Origin: Bacillota bacterium
GTDB lineage: Bacteria > Bacillota > Clostridia > Acetivibrionales > DSM-1351
Length of the DNA stretch: 64,000 nucleotides
Direction of reading: 5' to 3'
Assembly: GCA_023439045.1 (NCBI GenBank)
Contig: JAEXOY010000037.1
Location: 1 to 64,000 of the forward strand
Position numbers and translations under genes: made by a program. Of this stretch, positions 17,952 to 25,846 are shown one piece after another (the stretch's first letter is position 1; the number at the start of each line of letters is the position of its first letter). The notes under the pieces are model-generated. The model did not search any database, was not told the origin of the DNA, and saw only the letters and a list, made by a program, of their open reading frames with translations.

Positions 17952-19703
17952 ATGCCAAAAAAAATTCTTATAGTTGGTGCAGGCTATGCAGGAGTTGAAA
18001 CTGCTTTGTATCTGCAAAAGAAAAAAAAGAAAACGGAAGATTTCAGCATTACTTTGATAGATAAAAATTCCTATCATACATTACTTACGGAACTTCACGA
18101 ATCAGCAGGCAACAGAATTGATGAAGAAGGCGTAATTGTCCCACTTCGTGATATTTTTGAATACACCTCTGTCAAGCTTGTAAAAGATGAAATTACTCAA
18201 TTTGATTTTGAACAGAAAACAATAGCTTCCAACTCTCAACAATACCAATATGATTATCTTGTACTAGCCTTTGGCAGTGAGCCTAATTTTTATGGTATTC
18301 CAGGTATGAAAGAATATGCTTTCCCTCTTTGGTCCTTTAAGGACTCCTTGCGTGTAAAGGATCAAATTAAGCATTGTTTCGCTATTGCTTCCCAAGAAGA
18401 GGACTATGAGAAAAGAAAAGCTCTACTCAGTTTTGTTGTGGGTGGAGGTGGCTTTACCGGTGTAGAAATGATTGGAGAGTTAGGCAGATGGGTTCCATCT
18501 CTTTGCAAGGAGTATCATGTTTCAAGAGATGAAGTTAATCTTTATTTAATAGAAGCCTTACCAAAAATATTGCCTATTCTTAAAGATAAAAACATTGAAA
18601 AATCAATGAAGTATCTGACACAGAAGCTTAAAGTAAATGTTATGCTCAATTCAGCTATTACTAAGCTTAGTCCTGATATGGTTGAGCTAAAGGACGGCAC
18701 CACTATTAACACAAAAACACTAATTTGGACAGCAGGCATTAAAGCAAACTCCCTTACCGATATGGTAGATACTGAAAAGAACAGAACCAATAGAATTGTA
18801 GTAAATGAGTATACCGCTACCAATTTACCTGATGTATATTCAATAGGAGACGTATGTGCCTTCTCATATAATAATAATGTACTACCACCTTTAGTAGAAA
18901 GTGCGCTACAGACTGGAGAGGCTTGTGCAAAAAACATACTTGCCGACATGAGGGGTACTACTAAAAAAGCCCTCAATCCAAAACTTCATGGTGTAATGGT
19001 TTCTATAGGAAGTAATTTTGCGGTAAGTGAGATTATGGGCAAAATCCTTCCTATTTGGCTTTCTATTGTAATGAAATACTTCGTAAATATCCATTATTTA
19101 TTTGGGATAGGCGGTTTTGATCTTGTTTGGAAATATCTTGACCATGAATTGCTGAATAAAAGGCAGAGACGCTCTCTTCTTGAATCCAATTATTCTACAA
19201 AGGGCTTGAGAGTTTTTCTGGTACCTTTACGAATATTCTTGGGTTATATCTGGCTTAAAGAGGGTATCAACAAAGTAAGTGAGGGCTGGCTGACCACCCC
19301 TATGCTTTCCGGACTTCCTGTTGATGGACAAACAAGTGCATCCATAACAGAGACAGGTGAAAAAGCATTTAGAATAGTATCTTCACACACTCCGGGATGG
19401 TATGCCTGGATTGCAGATAATTTAATAGTCCCCAATGCCCTCTTCTTTCAGATAATGATAGTGCTTGCAGAATTAGCATTGGGTTTAGCCTTCATTTCGG
19501 GTACCTTTACTTTTTTAGCTGCTTTAGGTGCTCTTGCATTAAATGTAAACTTCCTATTATCAACCGGTCTTTATGAGACAAGCTGGTGGATGATACCTGC
19601 AGAAATTGCAATGCTTGCAGGAGCCGGACGGTCCTTTGGAGTCGATTATTATCTGATACCTGGATTGATGAAGTTCTGGCGGTATTTAGTAAGGCGGCGG
19701 TAA
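17952..19703 (+). CDS. type II NADH dehydrogenase with C-terminal DoxX-like membrane domain (Ndh2-like)
   Basis: 583 residues. Residues 1 to about 400 form a two-dinucleotide-binding flavoenzyme: 'IVGAGYAGVETA' (FAD), 'VVGGGGFTGVEMIGELG' (NADH) and 'YSIGDVCAF' (FAD). Residues from about 415 to the end hold about four hydrophobic segments resembling DoxX/DoxD-type proteins ('RIFLGYIWLKEGINKV'). Classical NDH-2 ends after a short amphipathic anchor at about 400-430 residues, so this is a fusion, as in the Ndh2 of Listeria-type electron transfer loci. It oxidises NADH and reduces quinone on the cytoplasmic face. GAAGGAAGG precedes ATG. It is divergent from apbE. Confidence 0.9.
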   Translation: MPKKILIVGAGYAGVETALYLQKKKKKTEDFSITLIDKNSYHTLLTELHESAGNRIDEEGVIVPLRDIFEYTSVKLVKDEITQFDFEQKTIASNSQQYQYDYLVLAFGSEPNFYGIPGMKEYAFPLWSFKDSLRVKDQIKHCFAIASQEEDYEKRKALLSFVVGGGGFTGVEMIGELGRWVPSLCKEYHVSRDEVNLYLIEALPKILPILKDKNIEKSMKYLTQKLKVNVMLNSAITKLSPDMVELKDGTTINTKTLIWTAGIKANSLTDMVDTEKNRTNRIVVNEYTATNLPDVYSIGDVCAFSYNNNVLPPLVESALQTGEACAKNILADMRGTTKKALNPKLHGVMVSIGSNFAVSEIMGKILPIWLSIVMKYFVNIHYLFGIGGFDLVWKYLDHELLNKRQRRSLLESNYSTKGLRVFLVPLRIFLGYIWLKEGINKVSEGWLTTPMLSGLPVDGQTSASITETGEKAFRIVSSHTPGWYAWIADNLIVPNALFFQIMIVLAELALGLAFISGTFTFLAALGALALNVNFLLSTGLYETSWWMIPAEIAMLAGAGRSFGVDYYLIPGLMKFWRYLVRRR

Positions 19704-19750
19704 TAAAAAATGGGCTATAGATTTAGCTTGATAAAACTATTTCTATTGCC

Positions 19751-19906
19751 CATTTATATGTACTTTTGCTTACTTAGTCCAATTATATGTACTTTTTGCT
19801 TATTTAGTTCAATTATTTGTACTTTTTGCTTATTTAGTCCAATTATATGTACTTTTGCTTATTTAGTTCAATTATATGTACTTTTTGCTTATTTAGTTCA
19901 ATTATC
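19751..19906. repeat. tandem array of five 29-30-base repeats
   Basis: Units start at 19751, 19780, 19810, 19840 and 19869, with a partial sixth at 19899. The consensus core is TATGTACTTTTTGCTTATTT with TAGTYCAATTA between units. Two units have four instead of five Ts, giving 29 rather than 30 bases. Copies are nearly identical and have no spacers, so this is a minisatellite and not a CRISPR array. It begins about 50 bases after the ndh2-like stop. The small frame across it is an artefact of the repeat. Confidence 0.95.
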
Positions 19907-19965
19907 TTAATTTAACTAAAAGTAATTTAACTATAGATAATTGATTACAGATTAATCTTTATTTA

Positions 19966-20643
19966 CTATTCACCCATGGAATCAACTATCTCAATACCCT
20001 CTTCTTTATCCTGTGTATCATCTGATATTTCCATCTTGGATACCGAAACCTCATATGCAGTCTTAGTAATGACCTCACCAGACTCTAATTTCTTTTGGTA
20101 CTCCCTAGATTGTATTCTACCCCAAATCTTGATATTGTCACCAATAGTAAGATTTTGTGAATACCGCGCATTTCTGCCCCATGCTATACATGGAATGTAA
20201 TCAGACTTATTATATGGCCTGTTTACAGCTATGAGCAAATCTGTAATTTCCCTGCCAAATGGAGTCATTCTATATATTGGTGCCTTACATATGTACCCAT
20301 TTAAAAAGATCTGGTTTGGATTTTTGACCTTTTTATCCTCTTCGACGAAGTTAATCTCTCTAGCAAATACAGTAAGTACAAGCTTGTTAGAATCGCTCTT
20401 GTAGCTGTTGTAGGATCTAAACTGTCCTTCTACGTCCAAAAGTACGTCCAATTGAAGCTTACTCTTTGGTATCAAACGTTCTGAAAAGGTGACAGAAATC
20501 TTGTCGCTGCTATCACTCAAGCGCGGCACCTCAATGTAAAAAGAGTAAAACCCTTCACCATATACCTCATGACTATATTCAACATCTGATACAACTTTAC
20601 CTGAAATGGTCACAACATTGTTTTCTATCACATTTCCGACCAT
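19966..20643 (-). CDS. single-stranded DNA-binding-like protein with two OB folds
   Basis: About 225 residues. Two consecutive OB-fold-like segments are visible: about 8-98 ('NNVVTISGKVVSDVEYSHE') and about 105-208 ('NQIFLNGYICKAPIYR', 'IAVNRPYNKSDYIPCIAWG', 'GDNIKIWGRIQSREY'). The second is a good match to the SSB core. It lacks the Gly/Pro linker and the DDDIPF-type acidic tip of housekeeping SSB, so it is a paralogue. ATG 20643 follows AGAGGAG by nine bases; a TTG at 20652 abuts that site. Role unknown; perhaps specialised DNA metabolism. Confidence 0.8.
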   Translation of the reverse strand: MVGNVIENNVVTISGKVVSDVEYSHEVYGEGFYSFYIEVPRLSDSSDKISVTFSERLIPKSKLQLDVLLDVEGQFRSYNSYKSDSNKLVLTVFAREINFVEEDKKVKNPNQIFLNGYICKAPIYRMTPFGREITDLLIAVNRPYNKSDYIPCIAWGRNARYSQNLTIGDNIKIWGRIQSREYQKKLESGEVITKTAYEVSVSKMEISDDTQDKEEGIEIVDSMGE

Positions 20644-21077
20644 TTTATCCAACTCCTCTCTTTTGCTGTTGTGCTTCTCAATATTAATTTATCTAATGTA
20701 ATATTTATTCTATAAAATCCATTTTTAGAATTTATTTTAAAAATAAAAAACAGCCTGCAAAAACCAAAATAACTTGGGTGGTCTAGGTAAAGTATATGCA
20801 TGCCAAAATAATACAACCAAATTATATTATATTACATATTTATATTATTGAAAATCCCTTAATCTACAAAAAAGCTACTTAATTTATATGAAAATTATCT
20901 ATATAAAGAAGAAGAATTATATAGATGTAGAACTAGATATACTTTTTTAAAAAAATAAAGTCGCCCTCTTACTTAAGAAAGCGACTCTGAACATATAACG
21001 TTATCCGAGTTACTATAAAATATCCTTATACATTAACACCTAGAATTAGTTCCTACTCCGCTCTATTTGTAGAATAT
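20644..21077. other. AT-rich intergenic region
   Basis: About 430 bases with no credible gene. It holds the promoter region of the SSB-like gene and, near its right end, the terminator hairpin of the TM2 gene. I see no further RNA motif. Confidence 0.4.
20957..20988 (-). terminator. intrinsic terminator of the TM2 gene
   Basis: AGTCGC at 20959-20964 pairs with GCGACT at 20981-20986, with an inner CTTA/TAAG pairing. On the minus strand the stem is followed by TTTATTTTTTT, the expected U-run. It lies about 90 bases past the TM2 stop. Confidence 0.75.
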
Positions 21078-21479
21078 CTAATCTCTTAGAAGGTTGCCCT
21101 TTGCATCACGATTCATGGAGCCAGATAGTATTAGAATTCCTTCGATAAGTCCCCATATCCAAATAAATGGGGAAAGAAAAAAGCAGGATAATACCGAAAT
21201 TAATAATTGAGCTAAGCCTATTCCTACATAACCAAGATAAAATCTATGAACACCAAACCCGCCCAAGAAAATTCCAAAGAGTCCAGCCGCCAGCTTTGAT
21301 TTCTGCTCAGTTCCATAGTTATTTAGATTGACTCCACATTTTAAACATACCTGTGAAAGAGAATTGGTTGAATCGCCACAAACAGGACAGTAGTTATTTC
21401 CTTTTCCTGCAGGAACACCACATGCTACACAAACAACAGCCTGATCATTCATCATATTTCCACAGTTTCTACAATACAT
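21078..21479 (-). CDS. zinc-ribbon plus TM2 domain membrane protein
   Basis: 133 residues. The N-terminal 52 residues contain two double-zinc-ribbon-like units with CxxC pairs ('CRNCGNMM', 'CVACGV', 'CPVCGD', 'CLKCGV'). The TM2 domain follows, with two transmembrane helices and the diagnostic 'GGFGVHRFYLG' between them, then an acidic/basic short tail. TM2 proteins are widespread and their role is not settled. GAGGAAAAAATT precedes the ATG. The gene is single and divergent from ychF. Confidence 0.88.
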   Translation of the reverse strand: MYCRNCGNMMNDQAVVCVACGVPAGKGNNYCPVCGDSTNSLSQVCLKCGVNLNNYGTEQKSKLAAGLFGIFLGGFGVHRFYLGYVGIGLAQLLISVLSCFFLSPFIWIWGLIEGILILSGSMNRDAKGNLLRD

Positions 21480-21762
21480 AATTTTTTCCTCCTATATCTT
21501 TAAAATCCCAAATGATTTATGATACCATAATTATTTTTACACTAATACATACGGGACTATATGATAAAAGTCTGAACCTATTTTTTACTATTTTGAATAT
21601 ATAATAAAATCTTAGATAAATCAAGTATTACTATTGGTTTCTGTTGCAATGAAAATCTAGATAGTATATAATTTTTATGGCTATTTTAAACATTATGTAT
21701 AGCAAAACATAATTAAAACAAATATAATCACAACTGATTAATTAGGAAGGATAGAAAAATAA

Positions 21763-22857
21763 ATGAAACTAGGAATTGTTGGACTGCCTAACGTAGGCAA
21801 AAGTACCCTATTTAATGCCATTACAAAGGCAGGTGCCGAAAGCGCAAACTACCCATTTTGTACTATAGAACCAAACGTTGGTATAGTTGCAGTGCCCGAT
21901 GAGAGGTTGGACATGTTGGCAAAGATGTATAATCCGGACAAGGTTGTACCTACAGCAATTGAGTTTGTCGATATAGCAGGTCTTGTAAAGGGTGCTAGCA
22001 AGGGCGAGGGTCTCGGCAACAAATTTCTATCACACATCAGAGAAGTTGACTCTATCGTACATGTTGTTAGATGCTTCGAAGATAGCAATATTGTTCACGT
22101 TGATGGCTCCATTGGCCCTGTTAGGGACGTAGAAACCATTAACCTTGAACTGATATTTGCTGACCTTGAAATGATTGATAGAAGAATTGATAGAACAAAA
22201 AAGATGCTTAAATCTGGAGATAAAAAGTACCAGATTGAGATAGAATTACTAGAAGCTATTAAGGCACATCTTGAAAGCGGAAATCCTGTAAGAAGCATGA
22301 GCTTTGACGCTGAGCAGCAGGTATTCGTTGACCAACTTTTCCTTATTACAAAGAAACCAGTACTGTATGCAGGAAATGTATCTGAAAATGATTTAGCTTC
22401 TCTTGATGATAATGCTTACCTAAATGAGCTCAAAGCGCTTGCCGCTAAGGAAGGCTCAGAGGTTATGGTTATCTGCGCAAAGATAGAAGAAGAAATTGCA
22501 CAGCTTGACGATGCAGAAAAGAAAGACTTTCTTGATGCAATGGGACTTGAAGAGTCAGGTTTGGATAAACTTATTAAAGCAAGCTACAAAATTCTAGGAC
22601 TTATAAGCTTCTTGACTGCAGGCCCTCAAGAGGTTAGAGCTTGGACTATTACCAAGGGTACCAAGGCTCCACAGGCAGCAGGAAAAATTCATAGTGATTT
22701 TGAACGTGGCTTTATTCGTGCAGAAATTGTAGCCTACAATGATCTGATGAGCTGTGGAAGCTATACAATTGCAAAGGAAAAAGGACTTGTTAGATCAGAG
22801 GGTAAAGAATACGTTATGCATGACGGCGATGTAACTCTCTTCAGATTTAATGTTTAA
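21763..22857 (+). CDS. ychF: redox-regulated P-loop ATPase YchF (Obg family)
   Basis: 364 residues, full length. Motifs: G1 'GLPNVGKST', G3 'DIAGLVKGASKGEGLG', and in the G4 position a non-GTP pattern (N in place of the usual NKxD), consistent with the known preference of YchF/OLA1 for ATP. The C-terminal TGS domain (about 280-364) ends 'HDGDVTLFRFNV', the family signature. It binds ribosomes and influences stress responses and leaderless translation in other bacteria. AGGAAGGA precedes ATG and a strong terminator follows. Confidence 0.96.
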   Translation: MKLGIVGLPNVGKSTLFNAITKAGAESANYPFCTIEPNVGIVAVPDERLDMLAKMYNPDKVVPTAIEFVDIAGLVKGASKGEGLGNKFLSHIREVDSIVHVVRCFEDSNIVHVDGSIGPVRDVETINLELIFADLEMIDRRIDRTKKMLKSGDKKYQIEIELLEAIKAHLESGNPVRSMSFDAEQQVFVDQLFLITKKPVLYAGNVSENDLASLDDNAYLNELKALAAKEGSEVMVICAKIEEEIAQLDDAEKKDFLDAMGLEESGLDKLIKASYKILGLISFLTAGPQEVRAWTITKGTKAPQAAGKIHSDFERGFIRAEIVAYNDLMSCGSYTIAKEKGLVRSEGKEYVMHDGDVTLFRFNV

Positions 22858-22908
22858 TAAAAGGTTATTATGCAATGATATTTATTGTATTGGGTAAATA
22901 AATTAGTG

Positions 22909-22935
22909 AAGGCACCTTTGTAAAAAAGGTGCCTT
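22909..22935. terminator. bidirectional intrinsic terminator between ychF and htpG
   Basis: AAGGCACCTTT pairs with AAAGGTGCCTT, with a short AT loop. It lies about 50 bases after the ychF stop and about 85 bases past the htpG stop, so it can serve both convergent genes. Confidence 0.85.
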
Positions 22936-23018
22936 ACATATTTGCGAAAATCAACAGACATTTAAGTTTTAGCTAAATATGTTACTACAGCAATCACGAG
23001 ATTTAATCTATTTGTCAG

Positions 23019-24920
23019 TTATATCAGCTTCATCAATATCTGATTGCTTCTCTCAATGAAATTAGTCATAGCTTCAGCTTCTAGCGGCTCATGGCTCATC
23101 TTTGCGAGATCAATTACATGCTCACTAATAAGCTTAAGGTCTTCCTTCTTCTGCTCGTCGTCCTTCATTCCAATCATAGCCTTAATGAGGTTGTTTGAAG
23201 AGTTAAGCACCACGGTCTGCTCTTTTGGGAACATAGTTGATACGTCCATTCCACCAAACATAGCACTCATTTCCTGCATTCTTCTAGACTGCTCTGACAA
23301 TAGCATCATAGCTGGTACTGAAGAATTCTTTAGGCTTTCAACCTTAATAGTTATCTTGTCATTATTAACCGTTTCCTTGAAAAGCTCCTCTACAAACTTC
23401 TGCTCTTGCTCAGTAACCGCAGAGTCTGTATTCTTCATATTCTCACTGATATCTGCATCTATTCTGCTGAACTTAACACCACTCATTTTAGTTTCAAGGA
23501 ACTGCATGAAGTGATTGTCAATCATTGTTGACAATATTACTGCTTCCATATCGTTTTCATTGAAAAGCTTAATATATTGAGCCTGCTGCTTTTCATTTGA
23601 AACATAGAATACCTTGTTTTCGTGCTTTTCTTTGTTTCTTTCCAAGTAATCGGAGAGTGTAGTAAAGTCCCCCTTTGTTGACTTGTAAATAACAATGTCC
23701 TTAACTCTATCGTAGAACTTATCTTCTCTGATACAGCCATATTTTACAAATGGATTTATATCTTCCCAATACTTATTGAAGTTCTCTCTCTCATTATCAA
23801 ATAGTGTTGTGAGCTTGTCCCCCACCTTCTTGGTAATATGAGTAGAAATTTTCTTTACATATCCATCATTCTGTAGGAAGCTTCTTGAAACGTTCAGTGG
23901 CAAGTCTGGACAATCCAGCACACCCTTTAGTAGTAACAGGAACTCAGGAATTACTTCCTTTATGTTATCAGCTACAAAAACCTGATTGTAGTATAGCTTT
24001 ATCTGACCTTCCATTGTCTCAAACTCATGCTTAAGCTTAGGGAAATATAGAATTCCCTTCAAATTGAATGGATAGTCCATGTTTAAATGAATCCAGAAAA
24101 GCGGATCATTAAAATCGTGGAATACCTTTCTATAGAAAGCTTTATATTCTTCCTCTGTACAATCCTTTGGATTCTTTAGCCACAGTGGATGCGTATCATT
24201 GAGAGGCTCAGGCTTTTTATCAGCTTTTTCTAAATCGTCCTTCGCATCTGAATCATTAGCTGTTTCAGGCTTTTCGTCCTTTTTTGCAGCTCCATCCTCA
24301 AGATATAATTCAAATGGCAAGAATGAGAAATACTTCTCAAGCGTCTGTCTCATTTTAAATTCATCTGTAAACTCCAGGCTATCATCAGCAAGATAAAGAG
24401 TAATGGTAGTGCCTCTTTCCTTTCTGTCTGAATCAGTCATTTCAAATTCGGTGCCACCATCACTTACCCATTTAACAGCTGTCGCGTCAGGCAAGAAGGA
24501 CAGGGTATCAATCTGTACTCTAGTTGAAACCATAAAAGCAGAGTAGAAGCCTAAACCAAAGTGTCCAATAATCTGAGCATCATCTGACTTATCCTTGTAC
24601 TTTTCGATAAAATCAACTGCTCCTGAGAAAGCAATCTGGTTTATATATTTTTTTACTTCATCAAGAGTCATACCAATACCATTATCAATAACCTGTATTG
24701 TTTTCTGCTCCTTGTTTACAATCACCTTGATATTATAGGTTTCATCTGCAGATAACACAGCCTCTCCAATGGATACAAGCTTCCTGAGCTTACTGATAGC
24801 GTCACTTGCATTTGATACTAATTCTCTGATAAATATATCCTTCTCAGAGTACAACCACTTTTTTATAATAGGAAAAATGTTTTCAGTGTTAATTGAGATA
24901 TTACCACTTTCATGAACCAT
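23019..24920 (-). CDS. htpG: molecular chaperone HtpG (Hsp90)
   Basis: About 633 residues. N-terminal GHKL ATPase: 'ELVSNASDAISKLR', 'DNGIGM', 'GHFGLGFYSAF'. A charged linker rich in Lys, Asp and Glu (about 220-250) joins the middle domain ('NVSRSFLQ' with the catalytic Arg region) and the dimerisation domain. The linker is longer than in E. coli HtpG. ATG 24920 sits eight bases after TTGGAGG; a TTG at 24935 is part of that site. Regulation is visible: a perfect CIRCE element just upstream of a TTGACA/TAAAAT promoter indicates HrcA control. Confidence 0.96.
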   Translation of the reverse strand: MVHESGNISINTENIFPIIKKWLYSEKDIFIRELVSNASDAISKLRKLVSIGEAVLSADETYNIKVIVNKEQKTIQVIDNGIGMTLDEVKKYINQIAFSGAVDFIEKYKDKSDDAQIIGHFGLGFYSAFMVSTRVQIDTLSFLPDATAVKWVSDGGTEFEMTDSDRKERGTTITLYLADDSLEFTDEFKMRQTLEKYFSFLPFELYLEDGAAKKDEKPETANDSDAKDDLEKADKKPEPLNDTHPLWLKNPKDCTEEEYKAFYRKVFHDFNDPLFWIHLNMDYPFNLKGILYFPKLKHEFETMEGQIKLYYNQVFVADNIKEVIPEFLLLLKGVLDCPDLPLNVSRSFLQNDGYVKKISTHITKKVGDKLTTLFDNERENFNKYWEDINPFVKYGCIREDKFYDRVKDIVIYKSTKGDFTTLSDYLERNKEKHENKVFYVSNEKQQAQYIKLFNENDMEAVILSTMIDNHFMQFLETKMSGVKFSRIDADISENMKNTDSAVTEQEQKFVEELFKETVNNDKITIKVESLKNSSVPAMMLLSEQSRRMQEMSAMFGGMDVSTMFPKEQTVVLNSSNNLIKAMIGMKDDEQKKEDLKLISEHVIDLAKMSHEPLEAEAMTNFIERSNQILMKLI

Positions 24921-24960
24921 ATTTATTACCTCCAACTCTAAAATACTTTATCTATTAATT

Positions 24961-24988
24961 ATTTTACTCTACAAATAATTGTTGTCAA
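24961..24988 (-). promoter_or_regulatory. sigma-A type promoter of htpG
   Basis: On the minus strand TTGACA (24983-24988) is followed after 16 bases by TAAAAT (24961-24966). The -35 box is a perfect consensus. It lies between the CIRCE element and htpG. Confidence 0.75.
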
Positions 24989-24995
24989 GATTTTT

Positions 24996-25022
24996 TTAGC
25001 ACTCACTAACAAAGAGTGCTAA
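24996..25022. promoter_or_regulatory. CIRCE element (HrcA operator)
   Basis: TTAGCACTC, nine bases, then GAGTGCTAA: a perfect match to both arms of the CIRCE consensus. It is 7 bases upstream of the htpG -35 box and about 95 bases upstream of the divergent gene at 25118, so it could affect both. HrcA binding here predicts heat induction. Confidence 0.95.
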
Positions 25023-25117
25023 CACTTAAGAATAAAAAATATGAAGCTATTTGTCACATTTTAACGTAAGCCCGAATATTATGTTATACAGCTTAATATA
25101 GAAGTGAGGTGACAACA

Positions 25118-25726
25118 ATGGGAGACAATTTTGATATACAGAATCAATGTAACGAGCAGGAAGGTTTTATTATGCATCAGGTTGAAAAGATAAGACAATG
25201 TCTGAGAAAAGAATTAATGAATGAACTTAAGAACTATATAGATACACTATTTGAGGATATAATTGAATCCATCTGGTGTCTATGCAAAAGAATACAATCA
25301 CAAGGCTTAAGAGGCTATGCATTCTTTTACAATAACTCAAATGAACGACCTGTAACTCTATACTCAGGAGAAGCAATTCACTTTAATATTATGCCATTGA
25401 TAAAAAATAACATGGTTTCACTTATTAACAATTGTGATATAAGGTTCAACTATGATGGAGTATATGAAATACTTTACCAAGTAACAACAGAAGATTTAGG
25501 AGGAATCTTTGGATTAAAATGTAATAGTGGCTATCTAGCAGGGTCGCTTTATTCAACCTCTAATAATCAGGTATCAGGTCAGGTCATGGCACGCATAAAG
25601 AAAGACACCGTTTACTCACTTTGCAATGCCAACACTGTCCCAGTAGATTTGGCTGAAACAAGCACACTCAATCTAAAACAATTTGTAAATGCATCTTTAT
25701 CAATAAAATATCTAGGGCCAATATAA
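25118..25726 (+). CDS. protein with BclA-C/TNF-like beta-sandwich domain
   Basis: 202 residues. The first 60 are helical and charged with several Cys ('CLRKELMNEL', 'SIWCLCKR'). From about 70 onward the pattern resembles the BclA C-terminal (C1q/TNF-like) domain: 'GEAIHFN', 'IRFNYDGVYEILYQVT', 'NNQVSGQVMARI', 'TLNLKQFVNASLSIKYLG'. In BclA proteins this domain trimerises on the spore exosporium after a collagen-like stalk; here there is no Gly-X-Y stalk and no signal peptide. GAGGTG precedes ATG 25118. A spore-surface or inclusion role is inference. Confidence 0.65.
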   Translation: MGDNFDIQNQCNEQEGFIMHQVEKIRQCLRKELMNELKNYIDTLFEDIIESIWCLCKRIQSQGLRGYAFFYNNSNERPVTLYSGEAIHFNIMPLIKNNMVSLINNCDIRFNYDGVYEILYQVTTEDLGGIFGLKCNSGYLAGSLYSTSNNQVSGQVMARIKKDTVYSLCNANTVPVDLAETSTLNLKQFVNASLSIKYLGPI

Positions 25727-25751
25727 CTTCTAAATAAATGCTCATTATTAG

Positions 25752-25790
25752 ACTAAAGATGTTCTTTAGTAGTTTAGCAATGTTCTTTTT
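25752..25790 (+). terminator. possible terminator after the BclA-C-like gene
   Basis: ACTAAAGA at 25752-25759 and TCTTTAGT at 25763-25770 form a perfect stem with a three-base loop. A T-rich run ends at about 25792. The distance between stem and T-run is longer than usual, so confidence is moderate. Confidence 0.5.
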
Positions 25791-25800
25791 TATTTCAAAT

Positions 25801-25842
25801 AAAAACCTTCACTACAGTATGCTGCTGTAGTCAAGGTTTTTT
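25801..25842 (-). terminator. intrinsic terminator after spoVR (works in both directions)
   Basis: AAAACCTTCACTACAG pairs with CTGTAGTCAAGGTTTT with one mismatch and a six-base loop. The T-tracts on both sides make it a terminator for spoVR (minus) and a backup for the plus-strand gene. It starts five bases after the spoVR stop. Confidence 0.9.
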
Positions 25843-25846
25843 CTTA

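Noticed and set aside
14883..19703. Rnf/Nqr-type electron transport complex, suggested by ApbE
   Set aside because: No RnfA-G or Nqr subunits are present; the neighbours fit the FLEET set much better.
19751..19906. CRISPR-like spacing of 30-base repeats
   Set aside because: Units directly abut with no unique spacers, and no cas gene is nearby, so it is a minisatellite.
19710..19910. 66-codon frame rich in Cys and Leu
   Set aside because: It is made by translating the 30-base repeats and has no proper ribosome binding site.
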